From Serinicoccus chungangensis (GTDB lineage Bacteria; Actinomycetota; Actinomycetes; Actinomycetales; Dermatophilaceae), in assembly GCF_006337125.1 (NCBI RefSeq), contig NZ_CP040887.1:1550001-1614000 (forward strand): 64,000 nt of DNA, read 5' to 3'. The position numbers and the translations under genes are program-made. This document shows positions 14,719-24,096 of this stretch, piece by piece; positions within the stretch are counted from its first letter, which is position 1, and each line of letters begins with the position of its first letter. A model generated the notes under the pieces. The model did not search any database, was not told where the DNA came from, and saw only the letters and a list, made by a program, of their open reading frames with translations.

Positions 14719-15393
14719 TCAGGGCGAGAAGGCGCGGACCAGCGACGGCACGGCGCGCAGGTGGGCGCGCAGCGTGGTGATGGCCGTCTCGGCGTCGTGC
14801 TCGTCGAGCGCGCGCACGATGTCGCGGTGCTCGGACTGGATGAGGCTGAAGCGCTCCGGTGCCGTCGATATCGTCCGGACCCCGACGTGCACCTGGCGCG
14901 AGCGCAGGGCGTCGTACATGTGCGTCAGCACGGTGTTGCCGTGCTGACGCACCAGCGCGAGGTGGAAGGCCTGGTCGAGCTGCGCCGACCGGTTCCACGC
15001 GCGCTCGCGGCCGGCCTGCTCCATCTGCTCGAGCAGCTCGCCGGCCTCCGGCGGGGCGCCTGCCCGCCGGTCGCAGATGCCCTGCACGGCGTGGGTCTCG
15101 ATGAGCAGGCGGGCCTCGTAGACCTCCCGCATCTCGTCCGCGGTGATGGTCCGCACCTGCGCCCCCCGGCGCGGGGCGATGTCGATGAAGCGCTCGGCGT
15201 GCAGCCGGCGCAGCGCCTCCCGGACCGGGGTGCGGGACGTGCCCACGGCCGCGGAGAGGGCCACCTCGTCGAGGAAGTCCCCCTCGGCGAAGGACCCCTC
15301 CAGGATGGCCGAGCGGATCCACGAGTAGGCCCGGTCGCTGGCCGAGGCGGCACCGCTCGCCGCGGCGGGGGCGGACTCCTTCGGCTCGGCCAT
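14719..15393 (-). CDS. GntR-family transcriptional regulator (FadR/FCD type)
   Basis: This 224-residue regulator has an N-terminal winged helix (residues about 20-85; DEVALSAAVGTSRTPVREALRRL contains the recognition helix) and a C-terminal all-helical FCD ligand domain with the expected metal-binding histidines (for example HLALVRQHGN and SEHRDIVRA). It is transcribed away from the aldolase-amidase-TRAP cluster. A perfect TTGTATACAA palindrome sits in the shared 88-bp promoter region. The likely role is a repressor of that cluster, released by the transported carboxylate or an intermediate. Ligand unknown. Confidence 0.92.
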   Translation of the reverse strand: MAEPKESAPAAASGAASASDRAYSWIRSAILEGSFAEGDFLDEVALSAAVGTSRTPVREALRRLHAERFIDIAPRRGAQVRTITADEMREVYEARLLIETHAVQGICDRRAGAPPEAGELLEQMEQAGRERAWNRSAQLDQAFHLALVRQHGNTVLTHMYDALRSRQVHVGVRTISTAPERFSLIQSEHRDIVRALDEHDAETAITTLRAHLRAVPSLVRAFSP

Positions 15394-15429
15394 GACGCCA
15401 GTCTAACCCTTTACATGACTGCACACCTG

Positions 15430-15439
15430 TTGTATACAA
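15430..15439. promoter_or_regulatory. GntR operator candidate TTGTATACAA
   Basis: A perfect 10-bp palindrome between the divergent GntR gene and the aldolase gene, 43 bp before the aldolase GTG. Palindromes with a TGTATACA-like core are commonly bound by FadR/FCD-type GntR proteins, so this is the expected binding site for the adjacent regulator. Confidence 0.7.
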
Positions 15440-15481
15440 GACGTACACAAGCCCGTGCAGCGCCGCACCATCGGAGGAACA

Positions 15482-16243
15482 GTGACCCCGGACCACCCCA
15501 CCCGCCACGCGGTCTGGCTGACCGAGCCCTCGAGCGCCGCCATCGAGATGGCCTCCCTGGCCGGGTACGACACCGTGGTCCTGGACGTCGAGCACGGACT
15601 GTTCGACCTGGCCGCCCTCGACTGGGTCGTCCCGCTGATCCGGGCCAACGGCATGCGGGCGATCGTCAAGGTCCTCGGCCCGGAGCGCGGCCCAATCCAG
15701 CAGGCCCTCGACTTCGGCGCCGACGCGGTCGCCGTGCCGCACATCGAGTCCGCAGACCACGCCCGCGTGGTCTGCGGCTTCGCCAAGTTCCCCCCGCTCG
15801 GCGACCGGTCGTTCGCCGGCGGACGCACCTCGTCGTACCGCGGCTTCACCGACGCCTGGGTCGCCGAGCAGGACGCCCGCACCCGCTGCTACCCCATGAT
15901 CGAGGACGCGTCGGCCTTCGCCGACATCGAGGGCATCCTGGCGCTCCCGGTCGTCGACGGGATCTTCGTCGGACCCTCCGACCTCTCCCTGCGCCGCGAG
16001 CGGGGCGCCTACAGCGCGGGGGAGGAGGACCTCGCCGACATCCGTACCCTCGCCCGGGCGGCGCGGGCGGCCGGCAAGGAGTGGATCCTCCCCGCCTGGA
16101 GTCCGGCCGAGCAGCGGCTGGCCCTGGAGGAGGATGCCGACGTCATCGTCATGACCATGCAGTACGGCGCCCTGCTGGGCGGCTTCACGGCCGCCATGGG
16201 CGCCCTCACCGACATCCGCGACGACCTGAGGAGGTCCGCATGA
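15482..16243 (+). CDS. HpcH/HpaI-family aldolase
   Basis: The 253-residue protein has the TIM-barrel features of class II (metal-dependent) 2-oxoacid aldolases: TVVLDVEHGLFDL near residue 30, AVAVPHIES, and the metal ligands in PMIEDASAF and VDGIFVGPSDLSL. Such enzymes cleave 2-oxo-3-deoxy or 2,4-dihydroxy acids to pyruvate plus an aldehyde. The start is GTG 15482 with GGAGG 9 bases upstream; the frame is open further up but lacks a ribosome site. It is the first gene of a cluster and overlaps the amidase gene as ATGA. Together with the TRAP transporter this points to uptake and cleavage of an organic acid. Confidence 0.9.
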   Translation: MTPDHPTRHAVWLTEPSSAAIEMASLAGYDTVVLDVEHGLFDLAALDWVVPLIRANGMRAIVKVLGPERGPIQQALDFGADAVAVPHIESADHARVVCGFAKFPPLGDRSFAGGRTSSYRGFTDAWVAEQDARTRCYPMIEDASAFADIEGILALPVVDGIFVGPSDLSLRRERGAYSAGEEDLADIRTLARAARAAGKEWILPAWSPAEQRLALEEDADVIVMTMQYGALLGGFTAAMGALTDIRDDLRRSA

Positions 16244-17043
16244 GCATCACCGTGGCCGCCCTGCAGCTGGCCCCGACCGAGGACACGGAGGCCAACCTCG
16301 ACCTCATCGAGCAGATGGTGCGCGACGCCGCCGACCGTGGCGCTCGCCTGGTCGTGCTCCCGGAGTACGCCGTCTTCACGGCCCCCGCCATGGACGACCG
16401 CTTCGTCGACTCCGCCCAGCCCCTGGACGGTCCGACGGTGACGCGGCTGACCGCGCTCTCCGAGCAGCTGGGCGTCGCCCTGGTCGTCGGCGTCAACGAG
16501 AGCGCGGGGGAGGGGCGCATCCACAACACCCTGTTGGCCCTCGACGGCGGGCAGGTGAAGGCCGTCTACCGCAAGGTCCACCTCTACGACGCCTTCGGCT
16601 ACACCGAGTCCGACCGGGTGGAGGCCGCGGAGCCGGACCTGCCCGAGACCTTCGAGGTCGACGGCCTGCGGGTGGGGATGCAGACCTGCTACGACCTGCG
16701 CTTCCCGGAGACCACGCGCATGCTCGTGGACGCCGGTGCCGACGTCGTCGCGCTCCCCGCCGAGTGGGTCCCCGGCCCGCTCAAGGAGGACCACTGGCGC
16801 ACCCTGGTGCGCGCCCGCGCCATCGAGAACACCGTGCACGTCGTGGCGGCCGGGCAGTGCGCCCCGACGGGAGCCGGCAACACCATGGTGGTCGACCCCA
16901 TGGGCATCGTGCTCGCGAGCCTCGGCGAGGCGCCGGGCACGGCGCTCGCGCAGGTCGACCCCGAGCGCACCGCGCAGGTCCGCCGCACCAACCCCGCCCT
17001 GTCGCTGCGTCGCTACCACGTCCTCCCGGGAGCACCCCGGTGA
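16240..17043 (+). CDS. Carbon-nitrogen hydrolase (nitrilase superfamily amidase)
   Basis: This 267-residue enzyme shows the Glu-Lys-Cys triad: Glu in VVLPEYAVF, Lys in YRKVHLYD and Cys in MQTCYDLRFPE, with a second conserved stretch LPAEWVPGPLKEDHW. The architecture fits the Nit/omega-amidase and general amidase branches, which hydrolyse a carboxamide to acid plus ammonia. Its position between an aldolase and a TRAP transporter suggests that it frees a carboxylate from an imported amide or from an intermediate such as an alpha-keto acid amide; that is inference. It is coupled by ATGA to the aldolase and by GTGA to dctP. Confidence 0.9.
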   Translation: MSITVAALQLAPTEDTEANLDLIEQMVRDAADRGARLVVLPEYAVFTAPAMDDRFVDSAQPLDGPTVTRLTALSEQLGVALVVGVNESAGEGRIHNTLLALDGGQVKAVYRKVHLYDAFGYTESDRVEAAEPDLPETFEVDGLRVGMQTCYDLRFPETTRMLVDAGADVVALPAEWVPGPLKEDHWRTLVRARAIENTVHVVAAGQCAPTGAGNTMVVDPMGIVLASLGEAPGTALAQVDPERTAQVRRTNPALSLRRYHVLPGAPR

Positions 17044-18125
17044 GCGTCACCGCCGGTCGACGGGTCCTGCTCGCAGCGGGCCTGGGGGCGACGTGCCTCG
17101 GCGCGGCAGCGTGCTCGGGTCCGGGGCAGGAGTCCTACGTGCTGGAGTACTCGACCTACTCGACGGCCACGTCCGACCAGTCCCGCACCGTCCAGGCCTG
17201 GGCGCAGGAGGTCGAGCAGCTCACCGACGGAGGCGTCACCGTGCGCTTCCACTACTCCCAGAGCCTCGTCGGTGCCGACGAGGCCATCCAGGCCTCGCTC
17301 GACGGACGCACCGACCTGGCCCAGGTCGGCTCGCTCTACGCCGCGTCCGACCTCGCGATGTACACCGTCATCGAGCTGCCCTTCGAGACGACCAACCCCG
17401 AGGTCCAGATGAGGGCCATCGAGCGGCTCTACGAGGAGAACGACACCTACCGCGAGGACTTCGACCGTCAGGGCATCCGCCTGCTCTACCCGCTGCCCCT
17501 GGGCAGCGCGCTGGTCGGTCTCAACGACCCGGTCGAGAGCCCGGACGACCTCGCGGGGCTGAGCATCCGCTCCGGCGGCCTGACCTCCGAGGCCCTGCTC
17601 ACCGTCGGCGCCAACCCGGTCGCGATGACGGCCACCGACGTCTACGAGTCCATGGAGCGCGGGGTCATCGACGGCTACACCTCGCTCGCCCTGGCCAACC
17701 TGCCCACCTTCGGGCTCTCCGACTCCACCCCCTACCTGCTGGAGCCGGGCATCGGCGTCTACGCCTCCTCGATCGTCGTCATCAACGAGGACCTCTTCGA
17801 CTCCATGCCCCCGGACTACCAGGACGCTCTGCTGGAGGCCTCCGGGTCGTCCATCGAGACCGGCCTGGAGGAGATGGACGCCCTCGGGGGCGAGGCCTGC
17901 CAGGAGGTCACCGCGGCCGGCACCGAGTTCTCCAGCTTCACCGACGAGCAGGTGCAGGACTGGAAGCAGCGCAGCGGTCTCGCCGAGGCCTGGGTGGCCC
18001 GCAACGCCGAGCGCGGCTACGACGCCCAGGGCGTGCTGGACGACTACCGCCGCATCATCACCGAGGAGAGTCCCGTGTCGACCTACGCCGACCCGCTCGT
18101 GGCCTGCATGGAGGAGGCGTCGTGA
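17040..18125 (+). CDS. TRAP transporter solute-binding lipoprotein (DctP family)
   Basis: The 361-residue precursor has a lipoprotein signal ending in LGAAAC (Cys about residue 24), so it should be anchored to the outer face of the membrane, as needed in a Gram-positive cell. The remainder follows the DctP fold: LEYSTYSTATSDQSRTVQAW, a FHYSQSLVG segment, and the TDVYESMERGVIDGYTS motif that is highly characteristic of DctP proteins. The binding protein usually holds the carboxylate through a conserved Arg, here probably in LAGLSIRSGG. It starts with GTG overlapping the amidase stop. Confidence 0.93.
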   Translation: MSVTAGRRVLLAAGLGATCLGAAACSGPGQESYVLEYSTYSTATSDQSRTVQAWAQEVEQLTDGGVTVRFHYSQSLVGADEAIQASLDGRTDLAQVGSLYAASDLAMYTVIELPFETTNPEVQMRAIERLYEENDTYREDFDRQGIRLLYPLPLGSALVGLNDPVESPDDLAGLSIRSGGLTSEALLTVGANPVAMTATDVYESMERGVIDGYTSLALANLPTFGLSDSTPYLLEPGIGVYASSIVVINEDLFDSMPPDYQDALLEASGSSIETGLEEMDALGGEACQEVTAAGTEFSSFTDEQVQDWKQRSGLAEAWVARNAERGYDAQGVLDDYRRIITEESPVSTYADPLVACMEEAS

Positions 18126-18613
18126 GCGTCGCCGGGGTGCCCCGCCCCCTGCGGGTGCTCGCCGGCGGTATGCACGTCGTCGCCGGCGTGCTGCTGCTCG
18201 TCATCGCCGTGCTCACCGTCGCCGACGTCCTCAGCCGCACGCTGCGGGACACCTCGATCCTCGGCACCGCCGAGATCTCGGCCCAGCTGCTCGTGGCCGT
18301 GGCCTTCCTCGGGCTCGCCTCGGCCGAGCTGCACGGCCGCCACGTCAGCGTCGGACTGCTGACCGACCGTCTCGGGCCGAAGGGGTCGGCGGTCGCCGCG
18401 GGCATCCGCACCGTCGTGCTGGTGCTCGTCGGGGCCGTCCTCGTGTGGGGCCTCGTGCAGGTCCTGATCAGCGGCGTCGAGCGCGGTGAGACCACGAACG
18501 GCATCCTGCGGCTCGCGACCTGGCCCGCGAAGGCGACCCTGCTGCTGTCGTTCGCCCTGTTCTTCGTCGTGGCGATCGGCCGGTCGGTCGCCGAGTGGAG
18601 GGAGACCCGATGA
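18122..18613 (+). CDS. TRAP transporter small permease subunit (DctQ)
   Basis: The 163-residue protein has four hydrophobic helices and the DctQ signature region (LTVADVLSRTLRDTSILGTAEIS, split by a short loop, then HVSVGLLTD). DctQ pairs with DctM and is essential for the sodium-driven TRAP cycle. The gene overlaps dctP by GTGA and dctM by ATGA, so all three are translationally coupled. Confidence 0.92.
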   Translation: MSVAGVPRPLRVLAGGMHVVAGVLLLVIAVLTVADVLSRTLRDTSILGTAEISAQLLVAVAFLGLASAELHGRHVSVGLLTDRLGPKGSAVAAGIRTVVLVLVGAVLVWGLVQVLISGVERGETTNGILRLATWPAKATLLLSFALFFVVAIGRSVAEWRETR

Positions 18614-19986
18614 GCACCACCGCTCTGCTGGCCCTGCTCGTCGTCCTGCTGGTCTTCGGCGCGCTGCTGGCGCTGCGCCTGCACATCGGGCTGGCGCTCG
18701 TGGCCGCGGGCTTCACCGGTGTGGTCCTGCTCCGCAGCACCGACGCCGCCGTGAGCACCGTCTCCAACCAGCCGTACTCCTCGGCCGCCGACTACTCGCT
18801 GACGATCGTGCCCCTGTTCATCCTCATGGGGGTGCTCGCGGTCCGGGCCGGGCTGGCCCAGGCCGGCTTCGACCTCGCCTCCCGCGTGCTGCGCCGCCTC
18901 CCCGGGGGCCCGGCGCTCGCCTCGCTCGCCGGCTCCGGCATGTTCGCCGCGGTCACCGGCTCCTCGGTCGCCACCGTGGCGACGATGGCCCGGGTGTCCA
19001 CCCAGGCGATCGTGCGCGCCGGCCTCAGCGTCCGTCTCGCGGCCGGCGTGGTCTGCGCGGGCGGCACCCTCGGGGTGCTCATCCCGCCCTCCATCGTGCT
19101 GGTGCTCTACGGCGTCGTCACCGAGGAGAGCATCGGGCACCTGCTGCTCGCCGGCATCGGGCCCGGCCTGCTGACGATCCTGGCCTACGCGGTGACGGTG
19201 GTCCTCGTCGTCGTGTCGAGCCGGCGGTCGGGACGTGCGAGGACCGACGACGAGACCGCCCTGCTGGGCGACGACGCCCAGGACGACGCGTCGGGCGACG
19301 GGCTGCGCGTCCGGCCCGGCCAGCTCGACCCGGTCGGCTTCGCCTACCTCGTCGTCATCTTCGCCGTCTCCATCGGCACCATCTACCTCGGCATCGCCAC
19401 CCCCACCGAGGCCGCGTCGTTCGGCGCGCTCACCGCGCTCGTCGTGCTGCTGCTGCGCGTGCGTCCCCCGCGCTGGCTGCGGGCGCTGCGCGACGCCCTG
19501 GGCGAGGCCGTCGGCCTCACCGCGATGACCTTCCTGCTCATCACCGGGGCCGGGGTGTTCACCTACTTCCTCGCCCTCTCGGGTGCCAGCTCGGCGCTCG
19601 TGGGCACGGTCGTCGGTGCGGAGCTGTCGCCCTACCTGGTGCTCGTCCTGTGCCTGCTCCTGCTGCTGCCTCTCGGCATGTTCCTCGACGGCATCTCGAT
19701 GATCCTCATCGCGGCGCCGCTGCTGCACCCGATCCTCACGGAGTACGGCTTCGACGGCATCTGGATCGGCGTGCTCGTCGTCAAGGTGGCCGAGATGGCG
19801 CTCATCACCCCGCCGGTCGGCATGAACGCCTTCGTCTACAGCGGGGCGGTGCCCCGGGCCGGTCTCGGTCGGGTGTTCCGCGGGATCGTGCCGTTCATCG
19901 TCGCGGACCTCGTCGTGGTGGCCGTGCTCATCGCGGTGCCCGGGATCGTCACCTGGCTGCCCTACCTGTCCAGCGCCCAGGGCTGA
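18610..19986 (+). CDS. TRAP transporter large permease subunit (DctM)
   Basis: The 458-residue subunit has about twelve hydrophobic segments and the two-fold repeat pattern of the DctM family: [14 protein letters not shown] and [16 protein letters not shown] in the first half, [20 protein letters not shown] and [16 protein letters not shown] in the second. These stretches carry the sodium-binding serines, glycines and asparagines. A poorly conserved cytoplasmic loop (residues about 205-235, rich in Asp) separates the halves. The gene closes the GntR-regulated cluster; substrate unknown. Confidence 0.94.
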   Translation: MSTTALLALLVVLLVFGALLALRLHIGLALVAAGFTGVVLLRSTDAAVSTVSNQPYSSAADYSLTIVPLFILMGVLAVRAGLAQAGFDLASRVLRRLPGGPALASLAGSGMFAAVTGSSVATVATMARVSTQAIVRAGLSVRLAAGVVCAGGTLGVLIPPSIVLVLYGVVTEESIGHLLLAGIGPGLLTILAYAVTVVLVVVSSRRSGRARTDDETALLGDDAQDDASGDGLRVRPGQLDPVGFAYLVVIFAVSIGTIYLGIATPTEAASFGALTALVVLLLRVRPPRWLRALRDALGEAVGLTAMTFLLITGAGVFTYFLALSGASSALVGTVVGAELSPYLVLVLCLLLLLPLGMFLDGISMILIAAPLLHPILTEYGFDGIWIGVLVVKVAEMALITPPVGMNAFVYSGAVPRAGLGRVFRGIVPFIVADLVVVAVLIAVPGIVTWLPYLSSAQG

Positions 19987-20110
19987 CCCGTCCGGCGCGC
20001 CGTGCGCGGCCCGATATCCGGTGCCGGCACGCGCGGCCCGGCGGGTAGGGTTGGGCGACCCGACGGGCGCGCGCGGCGCACGTCATACCCCACCTCCGAG
20101 GAGCACCAGC
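19987..20110. other. Promoter region of thrS
   Basis: TAGGGT at 20046-20051 could be a -10 box, giving a leader of about 50 bases with GAGGAG before the GTG at 20111. I see no T-box, terminator-antiterminator pair or other riboswitch in this short spacer. Confidence 0.35.
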
Positions 20111-22096
20111 GTGTCCACCCAGATCACCGTCAGTGTCGCAGGCAGCGAGCGAGCGGTCGAGCAGGGCACGACCGCGGGCGACCTCGTCGGCGACGACCGT
20201 CAGGTGGTCGTCGCGCGGATCGGCGGCGAGCTGCGCGACCTGCACCACGAGCTCGCCGACGGCGACGTCGTCGAGCCGGTGCTCGTCACCGAGCCGGACG
20301 GGCTGGACGTGCTCCGGCACTCCTGCGCGCACGTGCTGGCCCAGGCCGTCCAGCAGACCTGGCCCGAGGCCCGCCTCGGCATCGGGCCGCCGGTGCGCGA
20401 CGGCTTCTACTACGACTTCGACGTCGCCGAGCCGTTCACCCCCGACGACCTCAAGCGCCTCGAGAAGGCGATGCAGCGCATCATCAACAGCGGGCAGACC
20501 TTCGCCCGGCGCGAGATCGACGACGACGCGGCCCGCGAGGAGCTGGCCGCCGAGCCCTACAAGCTCGAGCTCATCGGCCTCAAGGGCGGCGCCGCCTCCG
20601 ACGCGGCCGACGGCGCCGACGTCGAGGTCGGCGGGAGCCAGCTCACCATCTACGACAACCTCGACCGGACCGGCGAGAGGGTCTGGGGCGACCTGTGCCG
20701 TGGCCCGCACCTGCCGAGCACCAAGATCATCGGCAACGCCTTCAAGCTCATGCGCAGCGCCGCGGCCTACTGGCGGGGCAGCGAGAAGAACCCGCAGCTG
20801 CAGCGCATCTACGGCACCGCGTGGCCCTCGAAGGACGAGCTCAAGGCCTACCTCGACCGGCTCGCGGAGGCCGAGAAGCGCGACCACCGCCGCCTCGGCG
20901 CCGAGATGGACCTCTACTCCTTCCCCGAGGAGCTCGGCGCGGGCCTGCCGGTCTTCCACCCCAAGGGCGGCGTGCTCAAGCGGGTCATGGAGGACTACCT
21001 GCGCCAGCGGCACATCGACGAGGGCTTCGAGTACGTCGGGACCCCCCACGTGGCCAAGGAGGGGTTGTTCCACACCTCCGGGCACCTGCCGTACTACGAG
21101 GACACCATGTTCCCGCCGATGGAGGAGGACGGGCAGCGCTACTTCCTCAAGGCGATGAACTGCCCGATGCACAACCTCATCTACCGCAGCCAGCAGCGCT
21201 CCTACCGCGACCTGCCGCTGCGGCTGTTCGAGTTCGGCCACGTCTACCGCTACGAGAAGTCCGGGGTGGTCCACGGGCTGACCCGGGTGCGCGGCCTGGA
21301 GATGGACGACTCGCACTCCTACGTCACCCGCGAGCAGGCCCCGGGCGAGATCCGGCACCTGCTGACCTTCGTGCTCGGAGTGCTGCGCGACTTCGGCCTG
21401 GACGACTTCTACCTCGAGCTGTCGACCCGCGACGAGGTGGGGGAGAAGAAGGACAAGTTCATCGGGACCGACGAGCAGTGGGCCGAGGCGACCGCCGTGC
21501 TGGAGGAGGTCGCGCGCGACTCCGGCCTGGAGCTCGTGCCCGACCCCGGCGGTGCCGCGTTCTACGGCCCCAAGATCTCCGTGCAGGCCCGGGACGCGAT
21601 CGGCCGGACCTGGCAGATGTCGACCGTGCAGTACGACTTCAACCAGCCGGAGCGCTTCGGGCTGGAGTACTCCGCCGCGGACGGCACCCGGCAGCAGCCG
21701 GTGATGATCCACTCGGCCAAGCTGGGCTCGGTCGAGCGCTTCATGGGCGTCCTCATCGAGCACTACGCCGGGCAGCTGCCGCCGTGGCTGGCGCCGGTCC
21801 AGGTGGTCGGCGTGCCGGTGGCCGAGGAGTTCGAGGGCTACCTCGACGAGGTGGCCGCACGGCTGCGCGCCCAGGGCGTCCGGGTCGAGGTGGACCGCGG
21901 CGACGACCGCTTCCCCAAGAAGATCCGCAACGCCAGCCGGTCCAAGGCGCCGTTCATCCTCATCGCCGGGGGAGAGGATCGGGACGCCGGGGCGGTGTCC
22001 TTCCGGTTCCGCGACGGCTCCCAGGAGAACTCGGTGCCGGTGGACCAGGCGGTCGAGCGGATCGTCACCGCCGTGCGCGACCGCGTCCAGGTCTGA
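20111..22096 (+). CDS. thrS: Threonyl-tRNA synthetase
   Basis: This 661-residue class II synthetase shows the whole domain set: TGS (about 1-60), the second additional domain with editing-type motif ([13 protein letters not shown] near 75), the catalytic core with [12 protein letters not shown] and [16 protein letters not shown] (motif 2), and a C-terminal anticodon domain. In the core the zinc ligand Cys in NCPMH and later His residues in DDSHSY and MIHSAKLGS are present. The HxxxH of the editing site is HSCAH. GTG 20111 follows GAGGAG at a good distance. A strong hairpin follows the gene. Confidence 0.97.
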   Translation: MSTQITVSVAGSERAVEQGTTAGDLVGDDRQVVVARIGGELRDLHHELADGDVVEPVLVTEPDGLDVLRHSCAHVLAQAVQQTWPEARLGIGPPVRDGFYYDFDVAEPFTPDDLKRLEKAMQRIINSGQTFARREIDDDAAREELAAEPYKLELIGLKGGAASDAADGADVEVGGSQLTIYDNLDRTGERVWGDLCRGPHLPSTKIIGNAFKLMRSAAAYWRGSEKNPQLQRIYGTAWPSKDELKAYLDRLAEAEKRDHRRLGAEMDLYSFPEELGAGLPVFHPKGGVLKRVMEDYLRQRHIDEGFEYVGTPHVAKEGLFHTSGHLPYYEDTMFPPMEEDGQRYFLKAMNCPMHNLIYRSQQRSYRDLPLRLFEFGHVYRYEKSGVVHGLTRVRGLEMDDSHSYVTREQAPGEIRHLLTFVLGVLRDFGLDDFYLELSTRDEVGEKKDKFIGTDEQWAEATAVLEEVARDSGLELVPDPGGAAFYGPKISVQARDAIGRTWQMSTVQYDFNQPERFGLEYSAADGTRQQPVMIHSAKLGSVERFMGVLIEHYAGQLPPWLAPVQVVGVPVAEEFEGYLDEVAARLRAQGVRVEVDRGDDRFPKKIRNASRSKAPFILIAGGEDRDAGAVSFRFRDGSQENSVPVDQAVERIVTAVRDRVQV

Positions 22097-22127
22097 GCCA
22101 CCGGCGCCGGTCCGCCCTGCCCGACCC

Positions 22128-22164
22128 CGCCTGACCTGGGACGGACGCCGCCCCGGGTCAGGCG
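22128..22164 (+). terminator. Hairpin terminator downstream of thrS
   Basis: Arms of 13 bases (22128-22140 and 22152-22164) pair with one G-T wobble around an 11-base loop. It stands 32 bp after the thrS stop. Confidence 0.65.
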
Positions 22165-22209
22165 GAGGGTGGCTAGGATCACGCATACCCGAGGGATCAG
22201 GAGAGCGGT

Positions 22210-22698
22210 ATGCCGACGCTGGGCGAGCTGGCCGACGCCGTCCGGGTGCGCGTCGTGAACGACGACGAGGCGCTGCTCCTGGGCGCGCTGCACAAGCAGG
22301 TGCTGCTGCGCGCCGGGACGGACCCGGACCCCGAGCGCCCGAAGCACGTGCGCGCCTTCGCCAGCGCCTGGCACCCGCGTGCCGCGGACCTGCCGGCCTG
22401 GGTGGCCGAGCACGACGGCCAGCACGTGGGGATGGCGCTGCTGCGCCGCACGATGCTGCCGCACCTGCCCGGCGCCGCGCCGCGGCTGCTGGTGCTCTCC
22501 GCGCTCGGCCCCGGCACCGGGGCCGGCGAGGAGGCGGTGTGTCTCGCGCTGGTCCGGCAGGTCGTCGGCTGGGCGCGCCAGCGAGGTGCGGACCGGGTCG
22601 AGGTCGCCGACGACGTCGCCCTGCCCGGCCCCGTGCTGGACGCCGTGCGCGCGAGCGTGCGCCAGGTGCGCTCCGTCTCCCTCCCGACGCAGCCCTAG
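22210..22698 (+). CDS. GNAT-like hypothetical protein
   Basis: This 162-residue protein resembles an N-acetyltransferase fold: LPAWVAEHDGQHVGMALLRR looks like the central strands, and a C-terminal helix region follows (VCLALVRQVVGWARQRGADRVEV). The acetyl-CoA-binding RxxGxG/A loop is poorly kept (GPGTGAGEEA). It could be a degenerate GNAT or a related fold. TAGGAT at 22173-22178 and a GGAG ribosome site support the start ATG 22210. It ends 4 bp into the convergent reductase gene. Confidence 0.6.
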   Translation: MPTLGELADAVRVRVVNDDEALLLGALHKQVLLRAGTDPDPERPKHVRAFASAWHPRAADLPAWVAEHDGQHVGMALLRRTMLPHLPGAAPRLLVLSALGPGTGAGEEAVCLALVRQVVGWARQRGADRVEVADDVALPGPVLDAVRASVRQVRSVSLPTQP

Positions 22699-23177
22699 GC
22701 GAGCGGCTCGAGCACGAAGACCGGGATGAGCCGGTCGGTGTTCTCCTGGTAGTCGGCGTAGCTGGGGAAGGCCGCCACGGCCCGCTCCCACCACGCGTCC
22801 CGCTCGGGCCCGTCCGCCAGCTCCCGCGCGCGCAGCGCCTGCTGGCTCGTGCCGTCCTGCACCAGCACGTCCGGGTTCTTGGCGAGGTTGTAGTACCACG
22901 CCGGGTGCTCCGGCGCCCCGCCCTTGCTGGCCACCGCGAGGTAGGCCCCGTCGTGCTCGACCCGCATCAGCGGCACCCGGCGCAGCATGCCGCTGCGCGC
23001 CCCGCGCATGGTGATGACCATGACCGGCCGGTCCTGGATGGTGGCGGCCGCGGTGTCGCCCGCCGCGTCGATGTCGCGCAGCTGGCTGGCCACCCACTCG
23101 CTCTTCTCCGGCAGGTATGCCGTGGGGTCACCGATGGCGGCGTCGTGCAGGTCGTGCTGAGGCTGGTTGTCGTCCAT
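22695..23177 (-). CDS. F420/deazaflavin-dependent nitroreductase-family protein (DDN type)
   Basis: The 160-residue protein has the split-barrel pattern of DDN proteins: a short N-terminal helix with LPEKSEWVASQL, then GARSGMLRRVPLMRVEHDGAYL, AVASKGGAPEHPAWYYNLAKNPDVLVQ and a YADYQENTDRLIPVF tail. KGGAPEHPAWYYNL is the hallmark of actinobacterial F420H2-dependent reductases, which reduce quinones or nitro compounds. I chose ATG 23177 (MDDNQPQHD) over the in-frame ATG 23201. It overlaps the end of the ATP-grasp gene by 50 bp on the same strand, so the two are probably co-transcribed. Confidence 0.88.
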   Translation of the reverse strand: MDDNQPQHDLHDAAIGDPTAYLPEKSEWVASQLRDIDAAGDTAAATIQDRPVMVITMRGARSGMLRRVPLMRVEHDGAYLAVASKGGAPEHPAWYYNLAKNPDVLVQDGTSQQALRARELADGPERDAWWERAVAAFPSYADYQENTDRLIPVFVLEPLA

Positions 23178-24015
23178 GCTGGGGCAACTCGCCGCGGTCA
23201 CCGGCTGTTCCCGCCCGGTCGGCGACGAGGTCGGCCAGGGCCTGCGGCGGGCCGGGCACCCCGCGGTAGCCGGGGAAGGCGTTGACGTCGACCAGCACCG
23301 GCCCGGCGGGCCCGATGACCACGTCGACCCCGGCGAGGTCCAGGCGGCAGGTGCGGGCGGCGGTCAGGGCCAGCTCCTCGAGGAGGGCGGGCACCTCGAA
23401 GGGCGCCCCGGTCGGCACGTGCCCGCCGCCCAGCGGTGACGGCTTGAGCAGCCCGGTGACGCGGTCGCCGACGACGTAGAGCTTGCGGTCCAGGCCGTCG
23501 TTCGGCACGAACGGCTGGGTGACGTAGGGCCCGGGGAAGGGCGGCTCGGCCGGGAGGTCGCGCGTCCGGCCGGCGAGCACCTCCGCGCCCCGGCCCCGGC
23601 CGCGGCGGCCCCGCTTCACCACCCGCTCCTCCTCCTCGGCGTCCGCCAGCACGCCGGTCCAGGTCGGCACGGGCCGCGAGGGCGGCACCGGCAGTCCCGC
23701 CCGGGCCAGCCGCTCCTCGAGACGCTGGTGCCGCCGCAGCAGCCGGACCGCGGGCACCGGGTCCACGACGGCCACGCCCTCCGCCGCGAGCCCCTCGACG
23801 ACGCCCAGCGCGGCCGGGCGCAGACCCCGGTGGACCACGAGCGTGACCTGCGCGGGAGGCGGGGGCGCCTGCCCGTCGTGCGGCAGGCATACCTCCACCC
23901 GGACGCCGCGGTCCCGCAGGAGCGCGAAGACCTCCGGGAAGATGCTGGAGGACGACGGCGGCTTGCCCAGCACGAAGAGGACGAGCGGCCCGCGGTCGGG
24001 GCGGGGGTCGGCCAT
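23128..24015 (-). CDS. ATP-grasp domain protein (RimK-like)
   Basis: The 295-residue protein has an N-terminal pre-ATP-grasp fold (LVLFVLGKPPSSSSIFPEVF), a lysine-bearing loop (ERVVKRGRRGRG) and the ATP-grasp metal site near the C-terminus (LVDVNAFPGYRGV; Asp and Asn bind magnesium). Such enzymes ligate a carboxylate to an amine or thiol using ATP. The DVNxFPGYRG ending is typical of a common but unassigned actinobacterial group. Start ATG 24015 follows GAGGA. The region after residue 270 is Arg-rich and probably disordered. It overlaps the downstream DDN-type gene. Confidence 0.78.
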   Translation of the reverse strand: MADPRPDRGPLVLFVLGKPPSSSSIFPEVFALLRDRGVRVEVCLPHDGQAPPPPAQVTLVVHRGLRPAALGVVEGLAAEGVAVVDPVPAVRLLRRHQRLEERLARAGLPVPPSRPVPTWTGVLADAEEEERVVKRGRRGRGRGAEVLAGRTRDLPAEPPFPGPYVTQPFVPNDGLDRKLYVVGDRVTGLLKPSPLGGGHVPTGAPFEVPALLEELALTAARTCRLDLAGVDVVIGPAGPVLVDVNAFPGYRGVPGPPQALADLVADRAGTAGDRGELPQHGRQPASARPARRRHR

Positions 24016-24083
24016 GCGTCCTCCTCGGGAGGCGGTCGCGGCCAGCATCGCGGACGCGCGTGAGGGGCCGATGAGAGCCGCCC

Positions 24084-24089
24084 TAGACT
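24084..24089 (+). promoter_or_regulatory. Candidate -10 element of a leaderless promoter
   Basis: TAGACT precedes ATG 24097 by 7 bases; no ribosome-binding site fits in between. Confidence 0.42.
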
Positions 24090-24096
24090 GCCTGCC

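Noticed and set aside
18058..19728. A 556-codon minus-strand frame opposite dctQ and dctM
   Set aside because: The sequence is Gln/His/Arg/Gly-rich without domain structure and lies opposite highly conserved transporter genes.
19987..20110. T-box riboswitch upstream of thrS
   Set aside because: The gap is only 124 bases and lacks the conserved T-box sequence and a terminator stem.
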